The notes: generated from the sequence alone by a model not told the origin. DNA of 64,000 nt from Asaia bogorensis (GCF_900465345.1 NZ_UEGO01000004.1:62001-126000); one strand, 5' to 3'; positions 54,689 to 64,000 are shown, numbered from the stretch's first letter. Made by a program: numbers and translations.

Positions 54689-55579
54689 ATGCCCGGTTTT
54701 GCTATGGAATATCCATTCCCTTTTGCGGATCACCTTGCCTTGACCGATATTGCTGAAGACGCCGTGCCGACCCAGTCCGATTTTGACGCGTTCCACCATC
54801 GCCTGCGCCAATGCTATGCGCAGCTTCCCAAGAGGCTGGTCCAGCTTGCCGATTTCGTGACCGAGGATCCCGATGAAGTGGCGCTCGGCACGGTCAGCTC
54901 CCTGGCGCGACAGGCTGGCGTGCAGCCCTCGACCGTCGTGCGTTTTGCCCGCACGCTGGGTTTTGGCGGCTTTTCGGACATGCAGGCGGTTTTTCGTGAC
55001 CGTTTGCGCGTGCGCAACGTGACCTATCGCGAGCGCGTCAATGCGTTGCATCGCGTCGATGGCGAGCCGCTTGAAGCCTCAGTGATCTTCAACGGTTTTT
55101 ACGAGGCAGCGCATGACTCCCTGCGTGCCTTGCAGGCCCATTTGCTGCCCGAACGGCTGGAGGCTGCTGTCACCACCATGGCGCAGGCCAACTGCCTCTA
55201 TCTTCTGGGGCTGCGCCGTTCCATGCCGGTCATACGCTATCTGTCCTATCTTCTGGCCAAGCTCGATATTCGCCATCAGATCATCGGGCTCGAAACCGGT
55301 ATGGAAGAAGAAAGCTTTGCCCATGCCGGTGCAGAGGATGCCGCTCTGGTGCTGAGCTATACGGATTACGCACCCCGCACGATCGAGCTGTTTCAGGCGC
55401 TCGAGGCGCGTCATGTGCCGGTTATTGCCATGACGGACAGCGCCGCCAGCCCGGTTATCCCGCAGTCAGGCCTGTGGCTGGAAGTCCATGAAGCCGATTT
55501 TCAGGGATTTCGCTCCAACGCGGCCTCGCTGGTGCTCGTTTCAACCCTTGCCGCTGCCATTGCCGAACGACGAGGGTGA
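54689..55579 (+). CDS. RpiR-family transcriptional regulator (IolR-like)
   Basis: The protein of 296 residues has an RpiR HTH_6 domain (about 28-105: LPKRLVQLADFVTEDPDEVALGT, QPSTVVRFARTLGFGGFSDMQ) and a SIS sugar-binding domain (LYLLGLRRSMPVIRYLSYLL, VLSYTDYAPRTIELFQAL). It is divergent from iolC, and RpiR regulators of iol genes are known from rhizobia as IolR. Start is 54689, or 54704 five codons in. It probably represses the iol operon until an inositol-derived phosphate binds. Confidence 0.92.
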   Translation: MPGFAMEYPFPFADHLALTDIAEDAVPTQSDFDAFHHRLRQCYAQLPKRLVQLADFVTEDPDEVALGTVSSLARQAGVQPSTVVRFARTLGFGGFSDMQAVFRDRLRVRNVTYRERVNALHRVDGEPLEASVIFNGFYEAAHDSLRALQAHLLPERLEAAVTTMAQANCLYLLGLRRSMPVIRYLSYLLAKLDIRHQIIGLETGMEEESFAHAGAEDAALVLSYTDYAPRTIELFQALEARHVPVIAMTDSAASPVIPQSGLWLEVHEADFQGFRSNAASLVLVSTLAAAIAERRG

Positions 55580-55670
55580 TTGACCGCCTTATCGCATGCC
55601 AGACATCAAGGCCGTGATGGATACGGCATCCGGTCCAGAGAATGATTGCCCCCGGTCCGGCACTGATACG

Positions 55671-56399
55671 TCACAGAGACGGGCTGATTGTGGAGATTGT
55701 CTTGTCATTGGGCGAGAGGGCAATCGGTGGAAAAGCACCATAAGCCTCGAGCCGGGAGAAATAATAGGACGTCACGACGTCGATACCGACATTACGCACC
55801 ATCCGATCCAGACCGAGTTGCTGATATTCCTGCGCCCGCAGCGGCAGGCAACATTCGAGCAACCGGCGCGCGCCCTTGGGCGACACGACATAGGCGCATA
55901 GACCGAACGCCTGAAGCAGACGATAGGCCACGCTTTGTCGATCCTGCGCCACAAACGATGCAGCGTTTTTCTGCATGCGCCGCTCATCAAACGTGATCAC
56001 GCTGCGTGTTACGCCTGGCAGGGCGTCGATCGTGATCGGGGCATTGAAGTTATAGCCGAGCAGGGCAACGTCCCACTCGGGCGGGAGGGTCGCGATCAAT
56101 CGTGCGGATTCCGCCTCGAAATTACGGCACAGCAGGGCGTCATCCTCGAAAATCATCAGCGCTTCGTTCTGATGCGCTGCATGGCTCCACAATCCCAGAT
56201 GGGACAGGGCTGCCCCTATGGCGCCTGGCTTATAGACCAGCCCGGCATCGGCCATGCCACGCTCGACCAGTGAAGCGAGCGGGATATCGCGCCCCTCCGT
56301 TCCCTCAACGCGTTCGATATCGGGCATGTGGGCATTGGCAAGCCGAAATGCCTGCAGCCTCTCCGTATCACATGCCCTGTTGATGACGACCCTGCGCAT
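55671..56399 (-). CDS. Glycosyltransferase family 25 protein
   Basis: The protein of 242 residues starts MRRVVINRACDTERLQAF and has GAIGAALSHLGLW and ALMIFEDDALLCRNF, the GT25 (LPS-type beta-galactosyltransferase) signature. GGGGAG precedes ATG 56399. It lies downstream of the hydroxyacid dehydrogenase, with 179 bases between. It would transfer a sugar to a cell-surface acceptor. Confidence 0.88.
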   Translation of the reverse strand: MRRVVINRACDTERLQAFRLANAHMPDIERVEGTEGRDIPLASLVERGMADAGLVYKPGAIGAALSHLGLWSHAAHQNEALMIFEDDALLCRNFEAESARLIATLPPEWDVALLGYNFNAPITIDALPGVTRSVITFDERRMQKNAASFVAQDRQSVAYRLLQAFGLCAYVVSPKGARRLLECCLPLRAQEYQQLGLDRMVRNVGIDVVTSYYFSRLEAYGAFPPIALSPNDKTISTISPSL

Positions 56400-56578
56400 A
56401 ATACTCCCCTGCCATACCTGCCACCATTGCAGGAAAGCCATTCTAGCATAGTGCCGGGCGACGGGAAAAACGCAGGGGTAAAATCATCCCGGGACACTGA
56501 CAGACAGCTGCCTTATGGGAAGAGCCACATACCCGTCAGGGCTTGCGCAGACCACCCAGCCGCACATGAGCGAAGCAG

Positions 56579-57529
56579 TCAGTACCCGCGCTGGTGGTCA
56601 TAGAGAAGCGACGGTTTTCCCCCGCGTTCCATCTCACGAATGACCTCCGCCACATAACGGACCTGTTCCTCCCGTGAGGCTTCGGAGGCCACGTGGGGGG
56701 TCAGCGTGATGGCCGGGTGATCCCATAGCGGCGAATGGGAAGACAGGGGCTCCTCGGCCACCACGTCCAGCACGGCACCGCAGAGATGCCCCGCATCCAG
56801 CAGGGCCAGCAGATCAGCCTCTACCAGATGATCGCCACGACCGACATTGATAAGCCCTGCACCGCGCGGCAATTGCGTGAGGGTTGCCTCGTTCAGGAGA
56901 TGTCGTGTCTGGGGTGTGCTGGGCAGGAGATTGACCAGCAGATCGGCCTGACCGAGAACGTGCTCAAGCCCTTGCGACCCGCTGAAAAGACTGACAGGCC
57001 CGTCTGCGGTTTCCCCTTGCGAGCGACGCCAGGCGCAGACTTCAAATCCGGTATGGGCAAGGCTTTGCGCCACCACCGCCCCGATCTGCCCATAACCGAG
57101 CACAGCGACGCGGGTACCGGTACTGGTACGAGAGACCAGATTGCGCACCCATTCATGCCGGGCCTGCTGCACGGCCCATGTCCGGGCGTCGCGCAAAAGG
57201 GTCATGCACGCCCATAAAACATAATCGGCCATCAGCCGTGCCGTATCACCACCCCCCATGCGCACGAGCGGCACATGACGGGGACAGGCCGAACTCCTGA
57301 CGAGGTGATTGACGCCTGCACCCGTGCACAAGATACCGCGCAGATGCCCCATGGCGTGCAGATCGTCGTCATCGGCCTCCCAGACCAGCGCATACTGCGC
57401 CGCATCGCGGGGCGTGTCAGGGTCGAACCAGGAGAGGATCTCGATATCAGGCGCATGGGTGGCGAAGGAATCGCGCCAGCCTGCAAAGGCTTCCGGCCCA
57501 TCAGCGCTGATGATCAGACGTGGTGCCAT
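56579..57529 (-). CDS. Glyoxylate/hydroxypyruvate reductase A-like dehydrogenase
   Basis: The protein of 316 residues is a D-2-hydroxyacid dehydrogenase: VAVLGYGQIGAVVAQSLAHTG (NAD(P) site), LLVNLLPSTPQTRHLLN, GAGLINVGRGDHLVEADLL, LDVVAEEPLSSHSPLWDHPAI and TPHVASEASREEQV. It matches the GhrA branch. It follows the deiminase-family gene by 44 bases. It reduces glyoxylate, hydroxypyruvate or another 2-oxo acid. Confidence 0.9.
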   Translation of the reverse strand: MAPRLIISADGPEAFAGWRDSFATHAPDIEILSWFDPDTPRDAAQYALVWEADDDDLHAMGHLRGILCTGAGVNHLVRSSACPRHVPLVRMGGGDTARLMADYVLWACMTLLRDARTWAVQQARHEWVRNLVSRTSTGTRVAVLGYGQIGAVVAQSLAHTGFEVCAWRRSQGETADGPVSLFSGSQGLEHVLGQADLLVNLLPSTPQTRHLLNEATLTQLPRGAGLINVGRGDHLVEADLLALLDAGHLCGAVLDVVAEEPLSSHSPLWDHPAITLTPHVASEASREEQVRYVAEVIREMERGGKPSLLYDHQRGY

Positions 57530-57573
57530 GACTACGCTCTCCTGCCTGCACCAAGAAACATGATGCTGTGTCG

Positions 57574-58440
57574 TCAGGCCAGACTGGCACGTCTGAGCGG
57601 CATCGTCATGCAGTGTATGCTGCCACCGCCTTGTGAAAACTCGTCAAGTTCAGGCTCGAGCACGGTCAGACCATGATCGCGCAACATGGCGTTGACGCGG
57701 CGCGAATGTCGGGGGCTCACCACACGCCCCTCACCCAGCGCCAGCACATTGCACGCCATATCGCGCATGGCCTCCTTGTAGGTTACGGGAAGAATACGGA
57801 TGCCCTGCGCCTCGAACCAGGCAAGGTCTTCATCCTCCAGCACATCCGTCACGCCAATGGCGAGCCCTTCGGTCACCATCGTGAAAATCACATCCAGATG
57901 CAGGAAATGCTCGGGGAAATGGACCATGCGGCATGTCCAGCCTGCCGCCTCGAAAGGCTTGAGAAAGGCCTGCGCCCCCTCGACGGTTGTACGGCCGCCA
58001 CTGACACCCACCACAACCAGGCCGGGACGGATGATATGGATATCACCCCCCTCGACATAACCCTCGGTGCAGTATCCGGTGATCTCATCTTCGGCGTAAA
58101 AGGCCTCGATACCCTCCTGCTCGGGCTGGCGTTCGGGGCGCATCAGGCGCGTGACGACCGTACCCCACGGGGTCGTTTGCGACGAATCGCGTGTATAGAC
58201 CTGATAGGGCTGGCCCTCCCGCGGGGTGAGGAAATGGCAATGAACGCCCGCCTCTTCCAGCACGTGTACCAGCCCGGCAAATTGCGCTTTCAGCTTTGCG
58301 GGGTCCGGACGTGCGCCCGTGGCGAGGGTGCGTATGGCGATATCGTTACTCGGGTTCCAGGTGTAGAAATCAGGCGGGCAGAGCAGCACATCCGACAATG
58401 TTCCGGTTTCGCTATCAATGAACCAGCGATTGGCAGTCAT
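57574..58440 (-). CDS. Arginine deiminase/DDAH-superfamily enzyme
   Basis: The protein of 288 residues has VYTRDSSQTTPWG, GDIHIIRPGLVVVGVSGGRT, FPEHFLHLDVIFTMVTEG (catalytic His) and GGGSIHCMTMPLRR (catalytic Cys277), the guanidino-modifying enzyme fold. It could act on arginine, agmatine, dimethylarginine or a similar guanidine; the substrate cannot be fixed from sequence. AGGAG lies 8 bases before ATG 58440. It is divergent from a LysR gene and an ABC importer. Confidence 0.85.
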   Translation of the reverse strand: MTANRWFIDSETGTLSDVLLCPPDFYTWNPSNDIAIRTLATGARPDPAKLKAQFAGLVHVLEEAGVHCHFLTPREGQPYQVYTRDSSQTTPWGTVVTRLMRPERQPEQEGIEAFYAEDEITGYCTEGYVEGGDIHIIRPGLVVVGVSGGRTTVEGAQAFLKPFEAAGWTCRMVHFPEHFLHLDVIFTMVTEGLAIGVTDVLEDEDLAWFEAQGIRILPVTYKEAMRDMACNVLALGEGRVVSPRHSRRVNAMLRDHGLTVLEPELDEFSQGGGSIHCMTMPLRRASLA

Positions 58441-58739
58441 GCACGGCGCTCCTGTTGAAGGCAGACCCGGCGGGGCAGGTTCTGCCGGCTGCGACCCTGC
58501 CTGACGCAAGGCCCGTTGAGGCATCTGGCAGGCCATCAACGCCTGTCAGGTAGGAGCGAGGCTAGAAGCCACCGGATCATTTCTCAATTACAATGAGATG
58601 GAGTTTGGTTTGGCGTTTCATAAATTATCGCCTGCGCCCCACCCGGCATACTCCCTGTAACCGACCCGGCTTTTGCCAGAGCCCGACAGAAGGCTGGCAG
58701 ATGAACGGTTGATCGTGTCGCGAGGGGAGATATCATCAC
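58441..58739. other. Divergent spacer between deiminase-family and LysR genes
   Basis: No gene is seen in these 299 bases. They hold the candidate LysR site at 58583-58597 and presumably two divergent promoters. Confidence 0.5.
58583..58597. promoter_or_regulatory. Candidate LysR-type T-N11-A site
   Basis: CTCAATTACAATGAG has CTCA/TGAG arms and an internal T-N11-A, the classic LysR binding form, in the divergent spacer. Confidence 0.5.
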
Positions 58740-59723
58740 GTGTTTGCTGAAGCAGGATTCCCGCCTTTGTCACGTATCCGCCCCAACGCCACGCCACGAC
58801 GCCCACCTCGCGCCAGCGGGTTTCAGGGGCGTATCGCCGAGGTCGATCTGCGCCTGCTGCGTGTTTTTGCCTGCGTGGCCCAGCATGGCGGTTTCGCTGC
58901 GGCAGAACTGGCGCTGGGCAAGAGCAAATCCTCGATCAGCATTGATATTGCCGCCCTTGAAAACCGGCTGAGCATGGTGTTGTGCCACCGTGGGCGCGCG
59001 GGTTTTGCCCTGACGAATGAGGGCCAGGGGGTACTCGATGCCACGACGCGCCTCTTTACCGATATCGATCTGTTCCAGCAGCGCATCAATGATGTCAGCG
59101 GAACGCTCTCGGGGCGGTTCTGCCTCTATCTGCCTGACAACATCCAGTTTCATGGCGAAACCGCCCTGTTGCGGGCCATCCAGATCTTTACCAGCCGCTA
59201 TCCTGCGGTCGAGATGGATGTGCGCTCGGCCTCGACACGCGATGTGGAATTTGCCGTGCGTAACGGGACGGCAACAGCCGGGATTACGCTCTATCCGCAT
59301 CAGCAGCCGGAAATGGAAGCAACCGCCCTCTTCAGCGAGCGGTCCAATCTTTATTGCGGCGCCCGCCATCCTCTTTTCGACTGCCCGGAAGACACGATCG
59401 ATATCGCCGCCCTCGCCGAGGCACGCATGATCAGTGTCAGCGATGCCGCATCTTCACCGCGATGGGATGAACTGCGCCCCTCCATGAATTTTGCGGCGCG
59501 CGCCGATAATATCGACTCACGCGCCCTGCTGATCCTGTCAGGCATGTATGTCGGTTTTCTGCCCGAGCTGTTCGTCACGCAGATGGTCCAGCAGGAGAGG
59601 TTGCGCCATATCGTGTTCAACGACCTGCATCTGGTGAATCATTTCTACTTCTTGATACGTCCCACCCCGGAAAACGGGCTCATGGCCGAAACCTTTCGCG
59701 CCATTCTGGAAGAAACATGCTGA
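58740..59723 (+). CDS. LysR-family transcriptional regulator
   Basis: The protein of 327 residues starts with GTG (GGGGAG 10 bases upstream). It has an N-terminal extension of about 33 residues, then the LysR HTH (VDLRLLRVFACVAQHGGFAAAE, GKSKSSISIDIAALENRL) and an effector domain. It is divergent from the deiminase gene and overlaps the ABC gene by 7 bases, so it may control both. The effector is probably the imported compound. Confidence 0.9.
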   Translation: MFAEAGFPPLSRIRPNATPRRPPRASGFQGRIAEVDLRLLRVFACVAQHGGFAAAELALGKSKSSISIDIAALENRLSMVLCHRGRAGFALTNEGQGVLDATTRLFTDIDLFQQRINDVSGTLSGRFCLYLPDNIQFHGETALLRAIQIFTSRYPAVEMDVRSASTRDVEFAVRNGTATAGITLYPHQQPEMEATALFSERSNLYCGARHPLFDCPEDTIDIAALAEARMISVSDAASSPRWDELRPSMNFAARADNIDSRALLILSGMYVGFLPELFVTQMVQQERLRHIVFNDLHLVNHFYFLIRPTPENGLMAETFRAILEETC

Positions 59724-61324
59724 TGCGCCGCCTCATCGCCTGCCTTGCACTGCTGGTCGCGTTCCTCTCATCCGCCTCCGGCTTTGCCCAGGAACGCCCG
59801 GCCTTCATCGAAAACGGAACGCTGCGTATCTGCACCAATCCGACCCTGCCCCCCATGACATTCGTCAACGGGGCAGATCTCTCGGCGCTGGACGGGTTCG
59901 ATATCGCGCTGGCGCGTGAACTAGGCGCCTATTGGCATGTCCCCGTTCAGTTCGACACGATGGATTTCACAGGGCTTTTCCCGAGCCTCGGGGCGGGGCG
60001 GTGCAGTCTGGTCATAAGTGGGGTGCTCAAACAGGCGTCACGCGAGCGGCTGTTTGATGCGGTTGCCTATCTCGAAACATCCCCCGTTGTGGTGGCCCCC
60101 AGCCAGATCGCTCCGGTGAGCAGTTTCGACGCTCTTGCGGGGCAGAGCCTCGCCGTTGAATCAGGGACGAGCTATGCCGCCCGTATCGAGGAAATCAACC
60201 AGGGTCTGGCTGCACGTGGCAAGGCCCCGATCATGCTTCAGCAATACCCGAGCGAAGATCAGGTAGTGCAGCAGGTTCTGGTTGGACGGTCACAGAATTT
60301 TCTGAGTCAGGATGTCGAGCTTTTCTATCGACAGGCCCAGCTGGGCAGCAAGCTACATGTCATCTTCACCCCGTCCCTGCCGGGCTATTCCGAATTCGCG
60401 ATCTATCTGCGCCGCACCGGGCAGGACAAGGCGCTGCTGGATGGGGCCATCGCCACGCTGAAGCAGCAGGGCAAGATCGCAGCCCTTGAGAAAAAATGGA
60501 ATGTCGGCCCGGCTGCACGGGCAGCGCTCGGTGTGCAGAGTGAAAGACCGCGCTTCAACACAACCACATTTTTCTCAGCCCTTTTTTCGATGGCATTCCT
60601 CAATGGCGCCGTCATGACGCTGGCGATTGCGCTGGCCTCCCATGCGGCGGCCATCGTCATTTCCATTCCCATAGCCCTGAAACTCAATGCCCCGCGCTCG
60701 CTCTGGCATCCTTTCCTGCGGGCCTATGTCGCCGTTTTTCGTGGTGCGCCGACATTGCTGCAGCTTCTCTTCATCTGGAATGCGCTGCCGCAATTCTTTC
60801 CGGTGTTTCGCGAAAGCTGGTTCTCGCCTTTTCTGGCCACATGGATCTGCCTGTCGATCAATGAGTCGGCCTATCAGGTCGAGATCAATCGGGCGGCGCT
60901 GAGCGCCATCGACCCCGGGCAGCTGGCAGGGGGGCAGGCACTGGGCATGAGCCAGGCACAGATCTACCGCCATGTGATCTTCCCCCAGGCCCTGCGCGTG
61001 GCGCTGCCGCCCACCATCAATGAGTTCATTTCACTGCTCAAGACAACCTCGCTGGCTTCGGTCATCTCCCTGCAGGAACTGCTGTTCATCACGCAGGTCC
61101 AGGTGGCGCGCAGCTTCGAGTTTACCGAATATTACGCTGCGGCGCTGGTCTATTATCTCGTGATGGTGTTCGCCTTCCTGCACCTGCAAAAGCGCATCGA
61201 AACACGGTTTGTCTGGGCAAGCCGCGCCAGCAGCGCCGCCAGACCCGGCGTGACCACGGAAAACCCCGCAGGCAGGGCGGCGGCTGGTACCGCAGAGGCG
61301 GAGACATTAAACCATGTTGCATAA
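59717..61324 (+). CDS. ABC importer with binding protein fused to permease
   Basis: The protein of 535 residues begins with a signal peptide (LIACLALLVAFLSSASGFA), then a polar-amino-acid binding domain (about 28-265: GTLRICTNPTLPPMTFVNG, DGFDIALARELG). From about 285 it has an amino-acid permease domain (FLNGAVMTLAIALASHAAAI, YVAVFRGAPTLLQLLFIW, EINRAALSAIDPGQLAGGQALGM with the EAA loop). The single polypeptide saves the separate binding protein. It overlaps both neighbours. Likely substrate: an amino acid or guanidino compound. Confidence 0.9.
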   Translation: MLMRRLIACLALLVAFLSSASGFAQERPAFIENGTLRICTNPTLPPMTFVNGADLSALDGFDIALARELGAYWHVPVQFDTMDFTGLFPSLGAGRCSLVISGVLKQASRERLFDAVAYLETSPVVVAPSQIAPVSSFDALAGQSLAVESGTSYAARIEEINQGLAARGKAPIMLQQYPSEDQVVQQVLVGRSQNFLSQDVELFYRQAQLGSKLHVIFTPSLPGYSEFAIYLRRTGQDKALLDGAIATLKQQGKIAALEKKWNVGPAARAALGVQSERPRFNTTTFFSALFSMAFLNGAVMTLAIALASHAAAIVISIPIALKLNAPRSLWHPFLRAYVAVFRGAPTLLQLLFIWNALPQFFPVFRESWFSPFLATWICLSINESAYQVEINRAALSAIDPGQLAGGQALGMSQAQIYRHVIFPQALRVALPPTINEFISLLKTTSLASVISLQELLFITQVQVARSFEFTEYYAAALVYYLVMVFAFLHLQKRIETRFVWASRASSAARPGVTTENPAGRAAAGTAEAETLNHVA

Positions 61325-62075
61325 TCTGCCCCCCAACCCTGATTGCGCCCTCAGCCTGCGCAAGCTCAGCAAATTCTATGGCGAGTTTCTCGCGCTGGAC
61401 CGGGTGAGCCTCGATATCGATCATGGCGAGAAAATTGTCGTTCTGGGGCCATCAGGATCCGGGAAATCGACCTTTATCCGCACACTGAACCGTATCGAGC
61501 CCCATGATAGCGGGGTGCTCATGATCGATGGTGAGGTGATCGACAACAAGACAAGCCTGCCCCTGCTGCGCGGGGCAGTGGGGATGGTGTTTCAAAATTA
61601 TAATCTCTTTCCGCATCTTACCGTGCTTGAAAACTGCACACTTGCCCCGCGGCTTGTCCGCAAGGCCCATCGCGATGCAACGGAATCGCTTGCCCGAGGC
61701 TATCTGGAGCAGGTGGGTATCGGCGAACAGGCCGATAAATACCCGATCCAGCTTTCAGGAGGGCAACAGCAGCGTGTCGCGATTGCCCGCGCCCTGTGCA
61801 TGGCGCCCGATGTCATTCTCTTCGACGAACCTACTGCGGCTCTGGACCCGGAAGCCATCAAGGGTGTGATCAGCATTATCAACGCCCTGGCTGAGCGACG
61901 CATCACTACGATCTGCGTCACGCATGAAATGGGGTTTGCGCGCCATATTGCCGACCGTGTGGTATTCATGGACAAGGGCGTCGTGCTGGAGGCTTCCCCC
62001 CCGGAGAAGTTTTTCACAGCACCCGATACGCCCCGTGCGCGCCAGTTTCTGGACCAGATGATTCACCACACGTGA
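61314..62075 (+). CDS. Amino-acid ABC transporter ATPase
   Basis: The protein of 253 residues is a polar-amino-acid uptake ATPase: Walker [19 protein letters not shown], signature [15 protein letters not shown], Walker [15 protein letters not shown] and [19 protein letters not shown]. It overlaps the permease fusion by 11 bases. It powers that importer. Confidence 0.95.
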   Translation: MLHNLPPNPDCALSLRKLSKFYGEFLALDRVSLDIDHGEKIVVLGPSGSGKSTFIRTLNRIEPHDSGVLMIDGEVIDNKTSLPLLRGAVGMVFQNYNLFPHLTVLENCTLAPRLVRKAHRDATESLARGYLEQVGIGEQADKYPIQLSGGQQQRVAIARALCMAPDVILFDEPTAALDPEAIKGVISIINALAERRITTICVTHEMGFARHIADRVVFMDKGVVLEASPPEKFFTAPDTPRARQFLDQMIHHT

Positions 62076-62239
62076 CAAAGGCGTCTCAAAGCGCATGATC
62101 CCGGAAGATTTTCCATAAATTCCATGGATGATGCGATATGGGTAACGATCTGACAAAGTGAGGTTTGGTTTTTTTCAATCGAACATAAGGTCGTTTCGCC
62201 TCTTCAATGACAGGGAAGCCACTGACGGGAGTCCTTTTC

Positions 62240-64000
62240 ATGATGACGCGCCTGCCCAAAGGATTTCGCCGCCTCACCAGCACGGCGCTTTCGCTCTCTG
62301 CCGGGATCGTTCTGGCTGGCTCGGGATTGGACGGGTCCTGTATGGGCGGTGTGGCCCATGCAGCAGCAAGCCCGTACACCACGACACCCCATCATCCCCT
62401 TCATGGCGCTGCCCCATCCCGCGCCATCCATACGCCGCGTAGCAGCACCCATGCCCGACGCCATGCAGCACCCCATTCCGGCCCGGAGGCCATTCAGGTC
62501 ACGGGCTCACGCGCCCAGCGCTTCCTCACCACGGCAGCCACGGTCAACGTGCTGAGTGGCCGCGAGTTGCAGGAACTGCACATCACCAGCCCCAAGGATA
62601 TTGCGGCCTACACGCCGGGCCTTACCGCCGTGAATGCGACGTCTGGTAGCACGCCTGTCTTCTCGATCCGAGGCATCGGGCTTGATGACTATACCGGCAA
62701 CAACATGGGCGGGATCGGCATCTATCAGGATGGCGTTTTTGCCCCCTACCCCGTGTTCTATACAGGGCAGATGTTCGATACCCAGTCTGTCGCCGTCGAG
62801 AAAGGGCCACAGGGCTTCGATTACGGGCGCAGCTCCACGGGCGGGAACATCGCGGTCGAGACGGTCAAACCCGACGGAAAATTCGGCGGTTATGTGGATT
62901 GGGGCTATAGCAGCTATGGTACCAATACGGCGAGTGCAGCCGTCAATGTGCCGATCACCGACCGTATCCAGAACCGCACCGCCTTTTCCTATATCAATGG
63001 CGATGGCTGGCAGCGCGATATCCACACCAACAAACGCTATGGCTCGCAGGATCAGCTGGGCTTGCGCAATCTCACGCGCTTTCTGATCGATGACCGTTCC
63101 AGCCTGCTGCTAAACATCCACTATACGCGCGACAAGGGCATTTCAATGTCGCCGCAGGATACGGATGGCGATGCGGTCAATGGTTTTCCGACAGGAACGG
63201 TGGGTGTGGGGCCGAATGCATCCTATAACGCAGTCAATGTGGGCACGAACCGCGTAGGCCGTAACGAGAATGGCGGCGGCGTCTCGATCAATTACACCCA
63301 TGATTTCAACTGGGGGCAGTTCGTCTCGACCACCGCGTTCGACGCCTTCCGTCGCAGCGACTACGATAATTACGATGGTGAATCAATCAATGTCGGTGAT
63401 TATCACTGGAATGACACGTCCCTCGCCCAGTCCCATGACATGCATATCAAGATGGATCTGGCGAAACGTTTTCACCTGACGGTGGGGGTCTATGAATCCT
63501 GGGACAAGATCAACGGTGCCTATACGAGCTACCGTTCCTTTCTGCTCGGCGTGCCCAATGGCAATCTGACGGATCGCTTCGTGCAGCAGAATGTCTCGAC
63601 GGGGCTCTATATCAACACGGTCACCAATGTGCTGCGTAATCTCGATTTCATCGCCTCGGGCCGTTTCTCCTGGGATGATCGTGGCTTCAATGGCGGGACG
63701 ATCGATGATGCTGGCGCGCTGACGAGCAAGGGCGCCTATCTCTCACGCCTCGACACCACCCATTCCTATGCCCGCCTGACAGGGCGCGTGGGGCTGCGTT
63801 ACACCATCATGCCCGGCACACAGGTCTATGCCACCATTTCCAACGGCTACAAGGCGGGCGCCTATTTTGCGGCCCCCGTTTCTGCCCCTCAGGCGCTCGA
63901 TTATGTGCGTCCTGAAAACATGATCGCTTACGAAGTCGGCGCCAAGACCAGCCTGCTGCACAACCATGTGCAGATCGAAGGCGCACTGTTCGATTACGAA
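62240..64000 (+). CDS. TonB-dependent outer-membrane receptor (C-terminus outside window)
   Basis: The frame opens at ATG 62240 (GGGAG 9 bases upstream) and continues through 64000, 587 codons. A signal peptide (about residues 12-30) is followed by a His-rich stretch of about 33 residues (about 50-82), a TonB-box-like EAIQVTGSRAQ, and the plug domain (ELHITSPKDIAAYTPGL, FSIRGIGLDDYTGNN, GIYQDGVF, YGRSSTGGNIAVET). The beta-barrel follows. It imports an unknown ligand across the outer membrane; the upstream ABC genes suggest a small nitrogen compound, but this is inferred. Confidence 0.92.
   Translation, partial: MMTRLPKGFRRLTSTALSLSAGIVLAGSGLDGSCMGGVAHAAASPYTTTPHHPLHGAAPSRAIHTPRSSTHARRHAAPHSGPEAIQVTGSRAQRFLTTAATVNVLSGRELQELHITSPKDIAAYTPGLTAVNATSGSTPVFSIRGIGLDDYTGNNMGGIGIYQDGVFAPYPVFYTGQMFDTQSVAVEKGPQGFDYGRSSTGGNIAVETVKPDGKFGGYVDWGYSSYGTNTASAAVNVPITDRIQNRTAFSYINGDGWQRDIHTNKRYGSQDQLGLRNLTRFLIDDRSSLLLNIHYTRDKGISMSPQDTDGDAVNGFPTGTVGVGPNASYNAVNVGTNRVGRNENGGGVSINYTHDFNWGQFVSTTAFDAFRRSDYDNYDGESINVGDYHWNDTSLAQSHDMHIKMDLAKRFHLTVGVYESWDKINGAYTSYRSFLLGVPNGNLTDRFVQQNVSTGLYINTVTNVLRNLDFIASGRFSWDDRGFNGGTIDDAGALTSKGAYLSRLDTTHSYARLTGRVGLRYTIMPGTQVYATISNGYKAGAYFAAPVSAPQALDYVRPENMIAYEVGAKTSLLHNHVQIEGALFDYE

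Overview
The window looks like chromosomal DNA of an acetic acid bacterium (Acetobacteraceae, Alphaproteobacteria). The main reasons are a moderately high GC content, an sdhCDAB operon in alphaproteobacterial order, a Hedgehog/intein (Hint) protein of the kind common in this family, an exported M3 peptidase, ThDP keto-acid decarboxylase chemistry and many polyol/inositol dehydrogenases. An Asaia-like genus fits, because succinate dehydrogenase is present and inositol catabolism is rich, but no rRNA or marker gene here settles the genus. No tRNA, rRNA, CRISPR array, insertion sequence or prophage was seen.

Layout. 1-5657: a phage-shock-protein locus (divergent pspF, then pspA, pspB) that continues into three exported repeat proteins. 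Two of these end in a PspC-like cytoplasmic tail although no normal PspC is present; this is the most unusual system in the window. 5880-7450: MlaE/MlaF lipid-transport permease and ATPase. 7660-12189: radA, a YigZ/IMPACT protein and an exported Dcp-type peptidase. 12374-16517 (minus): a Hint protein, an exported nucleosidase-like protein and zapE. 16765-20220: sdhCDAB. 20294-22387 (minus): a citrate-type MHS transporter and gmk. 22650-25178: a DUF1800/DUF1501 pair. 25220-30360: small redox genes (PRISE-like SDR with divergent HxlR; AKR, cupin, SDR and CMD-family genes around a LysR regulator).

30537-34835 (minus) is a four-gene inositol/sugar-acid operon (IolE-like isomerase plus three Gfo/Idh/MocA dehydrogenases) divergent from a LacI regulator. 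36468-41382 holds an exported tyrosine phosphatase, a DUF1330 gene, a YitT-family membrane protein and a 2-keto-acid decarboxylase divergent from a LysR regulator. 41491-43416 holds a small membrane protein and a heme catalase. 43729-54526 (minus) is a nine-gene inositol operon, iolC(DUF2090)-D-E-B-G-transporter-dehydrogenase-tautomerase-isomerase, ended by a strong hairpin and divergent from an RpiR-type regulator (IolR-like). The two inositol clusters together can import inositol, oxidise it and related cyclitols, dehydrate, hydrolyse, phosphorylate and split the product; malonate-semialdehyde dehydrogenase (iolA) is not in the window.

55671-64000: a GT25 glycosyltransferase, a GhrA-like hydroxyacid dehydrogenase and an arginine-deiminase/DDAH-family enzyme on the minus strand, divergent from a LysR regulator, an ABC importer whose binding protein and permease are one polypeptide, its ATPase, and a TonB-dependent receptor that runs off the end. 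Together these look like a small-molecule (amino-acid or guanidino compound) uptake module.

All functions come from reading translated motifs and gene order; no database search was run.
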